Part shown: positions 31,201 through 42,745 of the stretch, in pieces
Numbering within the stretch: the stretch's first letter is position 1
Layout: each line of letters begins with the position of its first letter
DNA from: Pempheris klunzingeri
Lineage: Eukaryota; Chordata; Actinopteri; Acropomatiformes; Pempheridae
Assembly (NCBI RefSeq): GCF_042242105.1
Contig: NC_092018.1
Span: 23,712,667-23,776,666, forward strand
Direction: 5' to 3'
DNA length: 64,000 bases
Notes under the pieces: model-generated
Told to the model about the DNA's origin: nothing
What the model saw: only the letters and a program-made list of their open reading frames with translations
The model's database searches: none
Made by a program: the position numbers and the translations under genes

Positions 31201-33390
31201 TTAATCTTAACTCACATTAAAATGTTAAGTGTAGCGCGAGGCTTAAACAAGCCGAAACATCATGTGGGGACGTCACAAAACTGGGTCAACTACAAATCAA
31301 GATCACACTGGCGTTAGCTCAGGGGATGCACCAAAAGGTAGCTCGGTCAAAATGTTGCAGAACAAATCTGACGAACAAGCTAGAAGCAGCCTACCAATAC
31401 ACTACACACAAGTTGGATTTAGTGTACAGCAGAACACAGCGATACACAGCGACTGCAGGTACGACACATTTAAGGCCATTTCATGTGAAACATTGTGCAG
31501 TGACTCTAACCAAAGTCCATGACAGCGCTATTATCCACTATTCAAAAGGCAACACGAGTGTGAGTGTCTCAGCACTCTCAGGTTTCACACAGTTCCTTCT
31601 GACACCCACTGCCTTTGTTCCTGTCCAGTGTATTAGTGTATAATACAGACAGAAATTTCCCAGACCGGTCCACCCTGGGCTAAGGCATGTTTTTTTTTTT
31701 ACTTCACTGATTTTCTTCCATCTCTCGCATAATCTCATGACTAACTTAAGTCAACAACTGCAGTCTCCTTGCAGTAAACAAGTCCCTCCCTCTCTCTCTG
31801 AAACCTAAGGGGGGGGGGGAGAGAAAAATGAAATCATGGAGACAGTCAGATGGGATGTGGATCAAAAACAGAGAGGTGAAATGGATCTGATGGACTTAAG
31901 CTGATATAGAGAATCTTACAGTTTCTCATGTCTGTGAAGAGAGGCCTTTATAGCATTTCAGGCAGCGAGTCCTCACTCTTACACAAAATGATCTTAAAGA
32001 AGACCACCAGAGGGGAAGCCACAGCGCCGTGACAACAGATAAGACCGGCAAAAACTCCTGCGTCCTGACATTGTGTCTGTAATGTCTGTGCTGGCTGGTC
32101 AGGTGCGAGCTGCGGGGGCACGAAAGGGAGGGTTCGCTCTTTTACTCTTTTTAGGAGTACAGTGGGAAAATTGTTCTAACAACTCATTCCAGTGTTGAAA
32201 ATGTTCCCACCGTGCTCCTCGTGGGGGGGGGGTGAATCAGCAGGACGACACTGGAAAAGATTAAAGCCCACTATTTTGGAAGGAGCGGGGAAATAACCAG
32301 AAGCACTAATCCTGTCTCAAAATCGGACTAATCTGTTACCACTTGCTCTTGATATGGCAAATTTCTCTCGGTGGTAAAACCTGTCTAGAGAATACAGGCT
32401 GTGATTACTTTGTGTATGGAAAAAACTGAGGCTTATCAGGTGCTTATCATGACAAGGGCGAGCTTGTAATACAGAGTTAAACAGATAAACATGAACTGGT
32501 CCTTGCTAGAGCAAAGCCACAGAGTGTACAAATGCCCTCTATGTAGAAAGCAACTGTGTCAATTCATGCAACCAAGAACCTCACATACCTGCTTAATGCA
32601 GCATCATGTTAAAGTTAGTCTGACTTTAGAAATTAATCTGCTGAATTCAGAAAATAGCTTTATTCAACGATACAGCAAGTGATGCGGATAGTATCTCTCT
32701 TACAATGATGTTGTAACTATTACTTATTATGTTGGGGGTGTCCAATAAGCCGGTGAGTACAGTTTTCCTCTGTGTGAGTCCTCCGCCAGCAGAAATGTCA
32801 GCCATAAACTGGCGCATTGGCGAGTGGAGGTTGACAACTTGTCTGAAAAGAACAGAGAAGCTCGGCCGTTGCTGATATTTCACAGCTTTCTGGAAATGAC
32901 TCAGCGTTAAGAGTAGATATCCAAATGTGTTCTAGTTCGTGCTCGCTACTGGGTGTAGACGAGCTTCTGCTGTCTGGGGGGAAATACACCTTTTGGACAA
33001 ACAATGTCGCAAACTGGGAGTCCTTGTGTGCTAAAAACTCGAGACAGCGCTCGTTCCAAGGTGAACAATTCGTGGCCCAATTTTAAGGTTTCGGAACACT
33101 GAAGTTCGGTCAACGACACTTGTTTAACATCAAAATCCTAAACGTGATAAGAAGGGACCGTTCTCGTGCTTGTACCGACCGTGTGTTGGAAAAGGCACAA
33201 CAAAGGGGCGAAGAAAGAAAACAGTGACCGAGAAAAGGGAGTCCGCAGCTAACGTTGGACTACAAAAGCGAATAGCTTAACATACCTCGTCCATCTCCTG
33301 CACCATTTTTGTGAGTTTTTCGTCGTCCTCCAGAATCTCGTTGAGTTGAGTCATCGTGTAAGCGTCAAACTTGTTGGGAAAATTAGACAT
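22289..33390 (-). CDS. vps37b: VPS37B, ESCRT-I subunit
   Basis: Subunit of ESCRT-I, which sorts ubiquitinated membrane proteins into multivesicular endosomes together with TSG101, VPS28 and MVB12/UBAP1. Four coding exons in gene order: 33390-33286, 30057-29886, 24334-24252 and 22798-22289 (stop TAA at 22291-22289). Phases close to a 289-residue protein; human VPS37B has 285. The Mod(r)/VPS37 coiled-coil domain covers about residues 10-165, with conserved stretches MTQLNEILEDD, LLALLQAEGAKIEEETE and SFIDAYQSNRKLAHLRRVKI. The C-terminal third is rich in Pro and ends PALPQRPPPRMAPQPGFIMQ, close to the human B paralogue and unlike VPS37C. No PTAP late-domain motif is visible. The start is the only ATG in frame before the conserved domain. 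Gene identity is secure; which teleost duplicate it is cannot be told. Confidence 0.95.
22799..24251. other. vps37b intron 3, no gene seen
   Basis: Intron between the exon ending at 24252 and the last exon. A/T-rich, with no recognisable repeat or gene. Confidence 0.5.
24335..28168. other. vps37b intron 2, distal part
   Basis: Most of this part of the roughly 5.5 kb intron shows no gene or recognised element. The stretch at 26626-27110 is G/C-richer and open on the plus strand, but has no domain-like sequence. Confidence 0.45.
28169..28198. repeat. Poly-A tract
   Basis: About 30 consecutive A residues in a vps37b intron. It could be the tail of a retrotransposed insertion, but no recognisable retroelement or processed gene sequence lies immediately upstream. 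Confidence 0.9.
28480..28738 (+). repeat. Interspersed repeat with GGACAGATGGACAGACAGATGG tail region
   Basis: Contains GTTATGGCCAAAAATG and a GACCTTTTGA-type segment, then GAGATATCACTTTCACAAAAATGGGACAGATGGACAGACAGA and ACATAATGCCTC. I recognise this as a widespread fish interspersed repeat, class uncertain. Copies elsewhere in fish share the repeated GGACG/GGACA units followed by AACATAATGCCTC. Confidence 0.5.
29215..29690 (-). mobile_element. PIF/Harbinger-derived fragment with Myb/SANT-like peptide (copy 1)
   Basis: Read on the minus strand it starts ATAGCCCCTTTTCCACCGC near 29690. It shares at least 90 bases of end sequence with the element at 52081-52410, and then encodes YEKWTDAEVQALLSVFA, the first part of a Myb/SANT-like DNA-binding domain of the kind carried by Harbinger transposons. 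The far end lacks the matching inverted repeat, so the copy is truncated. It sits in a vps37b intron just left of exon 2. Confidence 0.65.
30058..33285. other. vps37b intron 1, no gene seen
   Basis: Intron between coding exons 1 and 2. Contains short homopolymers (poly-A at 30065-30080, G-runs at 31810-31818 and 32223-32231) and no recognisable gene or mobile element. Confidence 0.5.
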
Positions 33391-33560
33391 TTTCGCTCTT
33401 GTGGTGTGTTTCTCCTCGCTTATTATCCCTTCAGATTGTGACAGCTGACTGAGCTTCTCTTACAGGAAGTAGTCATAGAAGATACAGGCCCATTGCTGCC
33501 TTCACGTTCCGTCAGAAATATTAGCATTACCGGGAAAAACGACCATGGCTATCAACAGAG
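33391..33560 (-). promoter_or_regulatory. Probable vps37b promoter and 5' UTR
   Basis: Region directly upstream of the vps37b ATG on the minus strand, with an ETS-like AGGAAGT at about 33464-33470. Assigned mainly by position; transcription start unknown. Confidence 0.4.
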
Positions 33561-35712
33561 CAAAGACCCATAGTTGCACTGGCGTTTACCAAATTCTTAC
33601 AATAATTCTGAACATTATAATAATAGAGAGTCGTACAGAATTTTACTTTGACTGCTACATATATTATTATAAGATATAGTATTATATGGTATGTGAGGGC
33701 TCCTCCCAGCAGGGGAGAACTGGGTGACTTGAGAATGTGGGTAAGTTGAGCCACCCATTGTTTTCTGGGCAGCCATAGACAAAAACACACATTTTACTCA
33801 CCCTGTGATGGATAGAAGCCAATGAGTTAAGTGGTAGGCACATGCAAGTTCGAGCAGCTCGTTTTTTTCTTCTTCAAGGTGTCATGATTCTTGTGTTACA
33901 ACAATTACATTCAACTAACTGTTAGTATTCTAAGAAGTTACAACATGCCTCCACTCTGGGGCAACAGCCGTTATAGGAGAGCTTGGATATGATGCAAAAG
34001 TACCTTCCCTGCTTGCCTACTTATGTGCGTGGCTAGAGTCCACTAGGTTAAAGCAAAAGTGCAATCAAAAGCTGTACCTTGCCGACTGACTTTATACTGG
34101 GAGTCACCCAGCGAGCACCATGGTCGTTATTGCAGAACGAAGCCCGGTAGGGTGATGCAGGGCCACAATGTGAAGCAAGGTGGTGTTTAAGGGATTCGTT
34201 TTGCAATAATGTGCACGTCGTTCATTATCTCTTACATTTTTGATGTGTAGACACTTTATAAGCTTGCTGAAACATGCTATGAAACAGCATAAGGAGACAC
34301 CACAGGAAAAAAAAAACTTTAGAATAGTTTATTTAAGTAAAGTGTACTTAAGTGCATTGAATTTAAAATGCTGCATAAAACAGTGCTGCATAAAAGCTTT
34401 CAATGAAATAGTTAATTCAAAATGCAAAAAAATGTGCAGTAAGCCAAGTTCAATTAATGTTTTCAAGTAACACTTGGTGTATAAGAGCAGCACCAAACAA
34501 ACACATAGCTTATTTAATTGAGAACTGTTAACAGTACAGTTCTCCAGAGCTGCATTTCAAGGACATTAACAGAACTTTTCAGATATGTGCATAAAAATAG
34601 CATAACAAGTGCATTTGAATTTTTTGAAAAGTGAATAAAAGCAGAAAACAACTCGACAACGGCAAAGCTTGTTTTTCATGTAAGAACACATATTAAGAGA
34701 TTGTTTGTCTAAAAACAACTGATCAAGTAAGACCAAGTGGTCCAAAGCCAATAGGCAGTGTGTGTGTGTGTGTGTGTGTGTGTATGAAATATCCACCTTT
34801 GTGCTTATGTCCATCCCTCATCCCTTCCTATTCCTCTTTTTGCTGCTCTCCTTACACAGTTTTTCCCTCTCCAATATCTGGCCCTTCCCCTGCAAACAGC
34901 ACTCTTGAGTAAAAGTGTTTGAGTTCAAAGCATATTTTAGTGGCTACGAGGTAGCGATTCCAGAACATGCTGAGTTTGTTGTCTACAGGCCAAACACTGC
35001 ATCGTACTTCCAAAAATCATTGTTTTTCAAGAAAAGCTCTAATGAGCCCCCCAAATCCCATGGGAGAGATCATCATTTGCAGCAAATTTCCTTCATGGCG
35101 TCAGACTCTCTGAGGTAGTCAATCAGCTGTTTCTGTGCAGTGCTCCCGCTAGCAGTGGTTGTAGAGTGCTGGTGTGCTTGGCAGCTACTGATCTGTTGAC
35201 TTATTACAGACATGGGAATTGATGATCCTCCTCTTAATGCCTCCGGTCTTCTAATTTCAACTCCCTTTTGTGTGCCCACAACAGGGAATGCAATGTCATG
35301 GTTACAGGCCCTCAGCCAGATTTTTGAAGGCATCATTAAGAGTCCTGCCATTTACTGGCCATTTTAGCTTGATCGAACTGAAGAGTAGACTGCTTAGAGA
35401 GATTTTGAAATATTTTGAGGTTCTTGTGGCCGCAGGCCATATGAAGTGTTGACCCAGGCTTGGCGAAGGAGCTTAGCAAAGTTTCCTCATTAGAAGCTGA
35501 TGCTGCATGATGATGCATCATTAAATCTATTTGAAAAAAAGGATCTGCTCCCTTGAAAAGAACTGATGGAGAGGCTAGGTTGATGAAAGCCCAGCTCAAG
35601 GTGGTGGAGTGGCCAGCTGAGGTGATGGGGGGGGGGGGCTAGGGAGAGGCCAACTGGAGAGGATGGCTGAGGTAGAGAGGTCTGGATGGTCAGAGTTGAG
35701 TTTCATAGCAAA
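33561..35712. other. Intergenic region right of vps37b
   Basis: No convincing gene. A (GT)n run lies at about 34757-34782. The open frames on the minus strand at 35073-35599 (one ends in the peptide DAMKEICCK) have no similarity I can name; they could be remnants of an unrecognised transposon. A G-run is at 35626-35637. Confidence 0.4.
34757..34782. repeat. (GT)n microsatellite
   Basis: About 13 GT units in intergenic sequence. Confidence 0.9.
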
Positions 35713-36075
35713 GGGTGTGAATATTTATGTACATGTGATATTTGAGTGTTTTATTTTTAATAAATTTGCTAAATTTTCTAAAAAACATTTTTCACTTTGT
35801 CATAATGGGGTGTGGGTAGCATGGTGGTGCGGTGGTTAGGTTGATTGGTGACTCTAAATTGCCCGTAGGTGTGAGTGTGAGCGTGAGTGTTTGTCTGTCT
35901 CTATGTGTTGGCCCTGCGGCTGGCTGGCAACCAGCCCAGGCTGTACCCCGCCTCTCGCCTGAAGTCAGCTGGGGTAGGCTCCAGCTCCCCCGCGACCCTG
36001 ATGGATAAGCGGTATAGACGATGGATTATGGGGTATTGTGTGTATAATTTTGAGGGGAAAAAAAGAATTTAATGT
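35713..36075 (+). mobile_element. Tc1/mariner end fragment split by a SINE-like insertion
   Basis: 35713-35811 and 36028-36075 together match one end region of the Tc1 copy at 12421-13311: a GTGATATTTGAGTGTTTTAT-type segment, TTTTTCACTTTGTCA, ATGGGGTATTGTGTGTA and TTTTGAG. The two parts are separated by a SINE-like repeat at 35812-36027, and ATGGGGT is duplicated at both junctions. Confidence 0.8.
35812..36027 (+). repeat. SINE-like repeat (copy 3), nested insertion with target-site duplication
   Basis: Plus-strand copy of the tRNA-headed repeat. It keeps the start (AGCATGGTGGTGCGGTGGTTAG), jumps across most of the tRNA-like head, and runs to the GATAAGCGGTATAGACGATGG tail. It interrupts a Tc1 fragment and is bounded by ATGGGGT at 35805-35811 and 36028-36034, a clear 7-base target-site duplication. 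Confidence 0.82.
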
Positions 36076-36210
36076 GTGTGTGTGTACATAAACCTGGGTT
36101 AAAAGCACTAATCATAACAGCACAAGAGCAGGCACTTAGTACAAGGGGTCCTGAGATCCAGACAGACAGGACCCGAGCTTGAGGAAGACACACCACCATC
36201 CCAGAGGGAA

Positions 36211-36216
<6 letters not shown>

Positions 36217-36241
<25 letters not shown>
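36217..36241. repeat. (CA)n microsatellite
   Basis: About 12 CA units, with a short (GT)n at 36073-36084 nearby. Confidence 0.9.
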
Positions 36242-36244
<3 letters not shown>

Positions 36245-36287
36245 TGCACTGAAAATAATCCATTGCAAATTAGGTGTACTGGCAAAA

Positions 36288-36340
36288 TTTAAGATAAGAT
36301 ATTCCTTTATTAGTCCCTCAATGGGGAAATTTACAGCGTT
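36288..36340 (-). repeat. LINE 3' tail with TATCTTA units
   Basis: AAGATAAGATATTCCTTTAT then TAGTCCCTCAATGGGGAAAT. Read on the minus strand this ends in an AATAAAGGAATATCTTATCTT tail, a widespread teleost L2-type LINE 3' end. Confidence 0.55.
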
Positions 36341-36384
36341 CACTATAGGCAAGGTGTTCTTTTCAACGTATGCCGCCTCCGCTG

Positions 36385-36760
36385 ATCCATAGACCCTAAA
36401 AGTTCCAGTTTTGTTTCATTGCTCCACTGAACAGAATCCCCAAACTTCTGTGGCTTATTTATATGGTTTCGAGAATATTGGAGCCAACTTATGCTTTTGG
36501 GTCAGTGGTGGGGTACGTCTTGGAGTTAGAGCGTGGAGGCCTCCAGCGGTTAGTATGCACCTGACTGCAGAAACTGAAATTTCAGTGCTTGCTGCAGGCC
36601 TTTTGCAGTCCCTTGAGGGTTACTGGCCACCTGCCTCCTCAGAAATCTGGTGGCAGTCATTGATAGCTTCCTCTTTCTGCCACGTTCAGGTAACGTAGCC
36701 AGTGTATCCTTTTCCTTGGTTGTGCCAAGGTGATCTCCTCTTTTTGGACAATTCTCTTGA
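36385..36760 (-). pseudogene. Tc1-like transposase fossil (second family)
   Basis: The minus strand encodes ERGRKRKLSMTATRFLRRQV and SNPQGTAKGLQQALK, the helix-turn-helix region of a Tc1-type transposase. After a frameshift and stops it gives FGDSVQWSNETKLELLGSMD, equivalent to the WSDETK motif around the first catalytic Asp, which here is Asn. No intact ends found. It is a different lineage from the copies at 12.4 and 35.7 kb. Confidence 0.7.
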
Positions 36761-36884
36761 CACACCCATATTTCTAACATGAAACCAAATATCACTGTGA
36801 ACAAACCCCTTGCCAGTCTTTGATGTGTTCTATGTCAAGCTCACCTGATGCTACATATACATAGAATTTATACATACATATCTA

Positions 36885-36890
36885 TTTATT
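36885..36890 (-). terminator. Candidate polyadenylation signal for the ABC transporter gene
   Basis: AATAAA on the minus strand about 315 bases after the stop codon. A closer AATAAA at 37202-37197 directly abuts the stop and is too near to serve the coding mRNA well. Confidence 0.35.
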
Positions 36891-37203
36891 TTTAATGCCA
36901 CTCAGTTTGTCTTCAAGTGTCAAAAGAAAAAACCTGAACTGATTCTGACATGACAATTTGATCAAATTTCACATTAAAATATATCAAGATCCTGGATTTA
37001 ACTGGAAAGTTTTGAGTGTCCAGTGGTCTACATTCTACATTCATTACTGTCTTGACTTTGCATGGAAATGGTTAAGCTACTGAATAGCCACACAAAATAT
37101 CTTTTACAATAAATATGGTTTGAATCCCATAATTTCCAAAACGCTCTCAACCCTCAAAAGCCCCCAGTACTCTAGTCCTGTTTCCACACATTGCAGTTTA
37201 TTG

Positions 37204-40200
37204 TCAATAGCGCATGTTGTACTCAGACTCACTGGCACTGCTGCTGTTGCTTCGTCTATTCCTTCCACCATCAGACTTCCAGCTGAGCTCTTTGGATGGG
37301 TTGAGGACCTCCATCCCAGTCTCTATTCCCAGGAGTTGCCTTTGCACCAGCTTATAGTACAGTCCCTCGCTGGCCATCAACTGACTGTGACGCCCCTGCT
37401 CAGCCACACAGCCTTTGTCGATTACAATGATGTTGTCTGCTTTCTCCACTGTGCTGAGCCGATGGGCAATCACCAGCACTGTATGTTCCTGCATGATGTT
37501 ATTTAGAGCCTGCTGAACCTGCAGTAGATACAACAGAGATTAACAAAAATCATCACAGAGTTTAGTCAACACACATATTAATGGTTTATCACAACATCCG
37601 CACGACATTCAGAGATTGATGGGACAATCCTGCCATCAGGAGGAAACTAATCATTCACACACCAAAGCTATGCTTTGAGAACAATTTGGGATGAGCTGCT
37701 CCAACTCTGTGCCACAGTTTACTACTGTAGTGTGTATCTCAGGGCCATGTTACTGGAGTATTGTGTTTCTTTTTTCTGCCTACTGTACATCAGATTTCAT
37801 TAGGCATTAGTAAATGTAGCTCTGCACTTACGATGTGCTCACTCTCTGCGTCCAGAGCACTGGTTGCCTCATCTAGGATAAGAACAAGAGGGTTGCGGAT
37901 GAGAGCTCTTGCAATGGCCACCCTTTGCTTCTGCCCACCTGACAACTGGGCACCTTTTTCTCCGACACCTAGGGAACATTAGAGAGCAATAATTCAGCTT
38001 CATGGCCGCATCTTTATGAGGGCCAGATACGTGCAAACTCCACACAGAAAGATCCCACGTTCAAACCTGGAACCTTCTTGCTGTGAGGCAACAATGCAAA
38101 CCACTGCACCACCATGCTGCCCCTGATACTGATATTCTTAGATAAAATCAGCTGGACCCAATCCCAACTAACCACCATGCCACCCGCACATGACGGTATT
38201 GGAAAAACATAAATCAACCCCTCTCTAGCAAGCCCACTGATAATTATATCTTAGTGTTTGCTTCCATCTTGATGACTGAGTGTCCTACAGTAGCTTATCA
38301 ACCAGTTCATTACTAATACATGAATGGGTGACTTTTAAATAGACACATATACTAATTACTTGTCTCGTAGCCTTTAGGGAGGGCAGTGATAAACTCGTGA
38401 GCATTAGCTCTGGAGGCAGCCTGCACCACAGCCTCCATGGGGATGTCAGTCAGACCATAGGTGATGTTCTCTCTGACCGTCCGCGCAAACAGCACAGGCT
38501 CTTGGCCCACAAGAGCTATCTGCAGAAATAAAACAGTAAATGGATGGCTTTATGCGTGAAAGACCTTAACCAACAATGAATTGATCCTGGTGACAGTGTA
38601 GTAGAGTCAGCTTAGATTTGACTGCCACAAACAGGGCAGGGTGGTTCACACACTGTTGAACTCTTATCAACTGACCTTGGAGTGGAGGTAGTCATGTTGG
38701 AAGGTCTGAACAGGCTTTCCATCCAGCAGCACTTGGCCTTGCTGAGGAAGGTAGAAGTTTTCCAGCAGACTCACACAGGAGCTCTTTCCACTCCCTGAAG
38801 GTCCCACAAGGGCGGTGACCTCCCCAGGCCGCAGAGTGAATGACACATCCTGCAAAACACATTAAGGACATTTGTCATCATAACAAGCTGATATATTATT
38901 AAATGGATTATGGTTTATCAACACATCGTGGCAGCAAGATAACTCAAAACAAACCTTAAGAATATCAACCTCAGGGCGTGTTGGGTAGGCAAAACTGATG
39001 TCTTTAAATTCAACTAGACCGCCGCATGTGCCTGGAGCCTCTGTGCCATCAGCTGGATGTTTGGGTTCCCTGTCCAGGTACTCAAAAACCTTCTCAGCAG
39101 CCCCAACTCCCTGCATGAGGCCCGTGTACACTGATGCAATATTCTGTAAGATAGAGCACACATGACATTGGGTAAAGGGATCAATGTATTTTAAGTGCTT
39201 TCATACACAACACAATAATAAAAAGTAATAATAAACAGCTGAAATACCTCAAGACATTCTCCAAGCTCAAGCATGTATATGAAAAAAGATATCAAGGCAC
39301 CACTACTCATCTGACTTGTCACTACTAGGTGACCGCCATAGTAGAGGACTGCAACCTCTAAAGCAAGCTCTGAGATCTGGAAAAACAAACACCCCAAGCC
39401 TATTAATGCCCACACTGTAACCTACAGGTATCAATAAATACATATTTTACATCTTCATTTGGCGTGCTGATACCTACACAACTGGACCACATGTAGCAAG
39501 CATAGGCCAGTGCTTGTTTTTTGTTGAGCTGGAACATGACCAAAAGTTTGGAATAGTAGGAGTTGACTTCCCCACACTCGTTGGCAAAGCTCCGTACTGT
39601 CCTCACAGCTGAAATGGTTTCTTCTGCCACTTTATTGGCCTCTGCAAGGGTTGTTTGCACCTCTTTGGTCAGTTTCTGCGAAGAAAAATGCAAAGAAGTT
39701 AATTGAAGGTAATCTGCGAATGAAATGCTCGACACAGACACAAAACCTCTTTACCTTGTAGTATTCACCGTAAAATTTAGAGACGAGGGCGATGAAGGGG
39801 AACCCCATGATGGTCACCAGTGTGAGCTTCCAGGACATACTGAACATGAAGATGAAGAATCCAAAGCCCTTGATGGTGCTCCGCAGGAAAATGTTGATAT
39901 TCTGGGAGATGAGGTCACTCACCTGGGTGGTGTCAGCTGACAGACGTGAAATAATGTCACCTATAGGGTGTGATATAGGCATGTTATAACATTAGAAGGA
40001 CTGCTCTTTGGTCAAAGAAGACCCATATACAGAGGGAGAAATCAATGATGCAGATAAAAGGGGTGAATCCTATATCACCTGTATGATTTTCATCAAAAAA
40101 GGCAATTTCCTGCCTCATCAGAGCTCTGAAGAGATGGCTCCTGAATCGAAGGTTTAATCTTGCAAACGTCAGGGTGAAGACTCCTCCACGTACACCAATT

Positions 40201-41919
40201 GCAAGTGAACTAAGGAGAAAGTCAAGATGTCATTCATGTCTGGCATTTCTCTGGTTTGGGACGTGACACGTGATGTTTGGCTTCAAATCTAGTCGCGCAG
40301 CTTTGACACACAGTCATTAAGTTATCACACATCCCTCCAACCTCTGTCCAACAATGGCAAAATGGATTAATCACTGTTTCAATAAATATAACCCAGTTTA
40401 CAACAGTCTCTAAACAAATGCCTTTGACGCCTTATATTGATCTGTAACTTGTGTCTAAGACCAGTTATTTTATTTTGAAAATGCACACAGGATGACGTAC
40501 ATCATGCTCAACCCCTTCACCCAACCTCACCTCTGACTCCACCTGTAGAAACTCACCTGATTAAGGCCAGCACTGACAGTGTGATCACAGGCTTAGCAAA
40601 GTACTCCATGCTCTGGTGAACCACAATGCTCTCTATTGCTTTCCCATAGTAGTAAGGTATGAAGGCCTCGCCTGCAGGTTAAAGAGAGAGACTGGAATAT
40701 TTTTGGGTCTTACAACAAAAAAATCAACATGCATGGTGAAAACGTGACCATTAATGTCTCCAAAATAATTAACTGTGTAAGTAATTTCTCTGGTTCCACA
40801 TTCTCAGTTGTCACGTGATGCTTTTCTTTGTTTAATGTAATAATAAACTAAATACCTTTGGGGTTTGGACTGTTAGTTGAAAACCAAAAACAAGCAAATC
40901 TGAAAAAATATTTTGATGGAAATGTTTCTTATTTTCTGATATTTCATGGACTGAATGGTAAAATGATAATTGAGAAAATAATTAGCAGACTACTCAGTAA
41001 TAAAAACGAGTTGCAGCCCCCTCTTTATAAAAGTAGAACATGTAATATGTCCTGAAAAACAGTGCGTCTTTGATAAGGTGCAGTAGAGTCCATTCATTTC
41101 TGTTTTAAAAATATATATAAAATAAGGAGAAAAAAAGACATTTGTAGTTTCTAATTTCAACATGTTTCATTTTAACATTGAGGTTTAACTTAACTGGTTT
41201 ATATTACTATGTCAGGGACACTCACATACAGCAGAGATGATGAGGAAAAGGATGGCTACAGACAGCAGCCCCCCGTCTTTTCTGCAGTAGCTTAGCAGAC
41301 GTCCCAGTGTTGCCCCAGAGTTGGTCTTGTCCTTCTCCTGGCTTCTCTCCTCCTTCATCTTCTTCCTCTCACACCCGGCCTCCTGCTCCTCCTGCTCCTC
41401 CTGATCAGCTGTCTCCAACAGCTTTTCAGTGTCCTCGGAGCCCCCTTCTCCTCCTCCTCTGCTGCTGCCGCTGCTGCTGCTGCTGCATGCATAGTTCGAC
41501 TCCATCCCCAGCATCCTCCATGACAGCACAAGACCCAGAGAGGAGGCACAAGTCCAACACATCAGGCTCAGGACCCAGGGTCGGTGGGTCAGAGGCCCCA
41601 CCTCAGACAGCATCAGTAGCTTGGCCAGGGTGAAGGTGATGATGATTAGGCAGATGAGGAGAATAAGTGTGTTGAGCTTAGTGACCCTCTGTGGACCGTC
41701 CTTCCTATTCCATGACACCCCTATGGAGGCTCCCAACAGGAGGGAGGCTCTGAGCAGTGCAGTGCCCCACAGGTCCAACACTGACTGGAGGATGTTAAAG
41801 TTTAGGGCATCCTTTGAGAATATGCTCAAGTGCGATCCGTGCGTGTATAGGACAGTTGTCACAGCCACGTCCAGCAGGCTGTACAACACAGAGCAGCTCA
41901 CCGCTATTTTGATCCCCAT
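37204..41919 (-). CDS. tap2t: ABCB9/TAP2-type half ABC peptide transporter
   Basis: ATP-driven peptide half-transporter of the ABCB9 (TAPL)/TAP clade, expected to dimerise in lysosomal or ER membrane. Coding exons: 41919-41226, 40671-40557, 40209-40079, 39960-39755, 39675-39478, 39376-39248, 39143-38955, 38849-38676, 38519-38360, 37968-37832 and 37518-37204 (stop TGA). Phases close to 815 residues. An N-terminal four-helix TMD0 is followed by a Ser/Glu-rich charged linker (about 145-210), the six-helix core, then the nucleotide-binding domain: Walker [10 protein letters not shown] (about 570-578), Q-loop LVGQEP (Q618), signature LSGGQ (674-678), Walker B with DE at 698-699, and H-loop H730, all intact. 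The tail is Ser-rich ([10 protein letters not shown]). Gene order matches human VPS37B-ABCB9-OGFOD2. TMD0 is only moderately like human ABCB9, while VGQEPVLF and [13 protein letters not shown] are TAP2-like, so I favour the teleost paralogue tap2t. The family is certain; the paralogue is not. Confidence 0.9.
38028..38126 (-). repeat. SINE-like repeat head fragment (copy 4)
   Basis: Read on the minus strand it begins GGGGCAGCATGGTGGTGCAG with an A-box-like segment and B-box-like AGGTTTGAACGTGG, then stops after the GTGTGGAGTTTGCA segment. It is the tRNA-like head only, within an intron of the ABC transporter gene. Confidence 0.7.
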
Positions 41920-42435
41920 GCTGAATATTACTGATTAGAGTTATACACAGTTATGCTGAGTCCCTGATGAAAGCCAAAGTGGTTAGTAGCTAAATTAAAA
42001 TGTAGGAAATCTGGTCAAAACTTAAAGCCATTACATTCATAGTCACGATGATGCACAGTGCAAACATCGCTCGAGGCTACCTATTAGTTCACTCAGAATT
42101 TAGCAGACATCACACAATATCTCAACTATTTCTTAAAACGTACGTTTACTTTGAAGGACTGCACTTCGGTCCTCTCCGGTAACGTTACGTCAAACTTACA
42201 TTTAAGCTGTCACTGCGCTGTAAGTGGTTATCCGGTAAGGTTGCAACACCAGTCTAACACATTCTCCACTACACTATGCACTAGCTGCGTAAGCTAGCTA
42301 TTAGCAGGCGGCTAGCTGCGTTGCGTTGGGTTTCAAATAGCTCTATGTCATTAATGTTCGACCATTCAATACACTATAGTCTCTCTCTACTCAGTACACA
42401 GTAGCGTCAGAGTAGTATTTCCTAAGAGACGAGAC

Positions 42436-42482
42436 ACACACACACATACACACAGACATACACACACACACAGACATACACA
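42436..42482. repeat. (CA)n-rich compound microsatellite
   Basis: Interrupted CA repeats with CATA and CAGA units. Confidence 0.85.
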
Positions 42483-42745
42483 CGCTCAGTCAAGTTAGGT
42501 TTGACAGAATCAAGTAAAGCTAGACTCAACTAGAAACAGGTATCAAAGATCGTCTATTTTACAGTAGACTCGGAATATGACTACACGACGCAATATGACT
42601 TTCTTTAGATATCAATTAACTATGAAAAGTGTGAAAGTCAAATGTATTCATCAATCAAACCAGTTATCCTGGTGTTTCTATATTATATGTCCCTATATGT
42701 GTCCATCACTGACGTGGAATTTATAGTGTCCTCTCGGTGGATGTG

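Noticed and set aside
35073-35599. Two minus-strand open frames as a gene
   Set aside because: No similarity, no splice-consistent join and no start context; left as unexplained intergenic sequence.
37120-37506. Plus-strand open frame of 128 codons
   Set aside because: Antisense to the last coding exon of the ABC transporter, whose H-loop motif explains the sequence.
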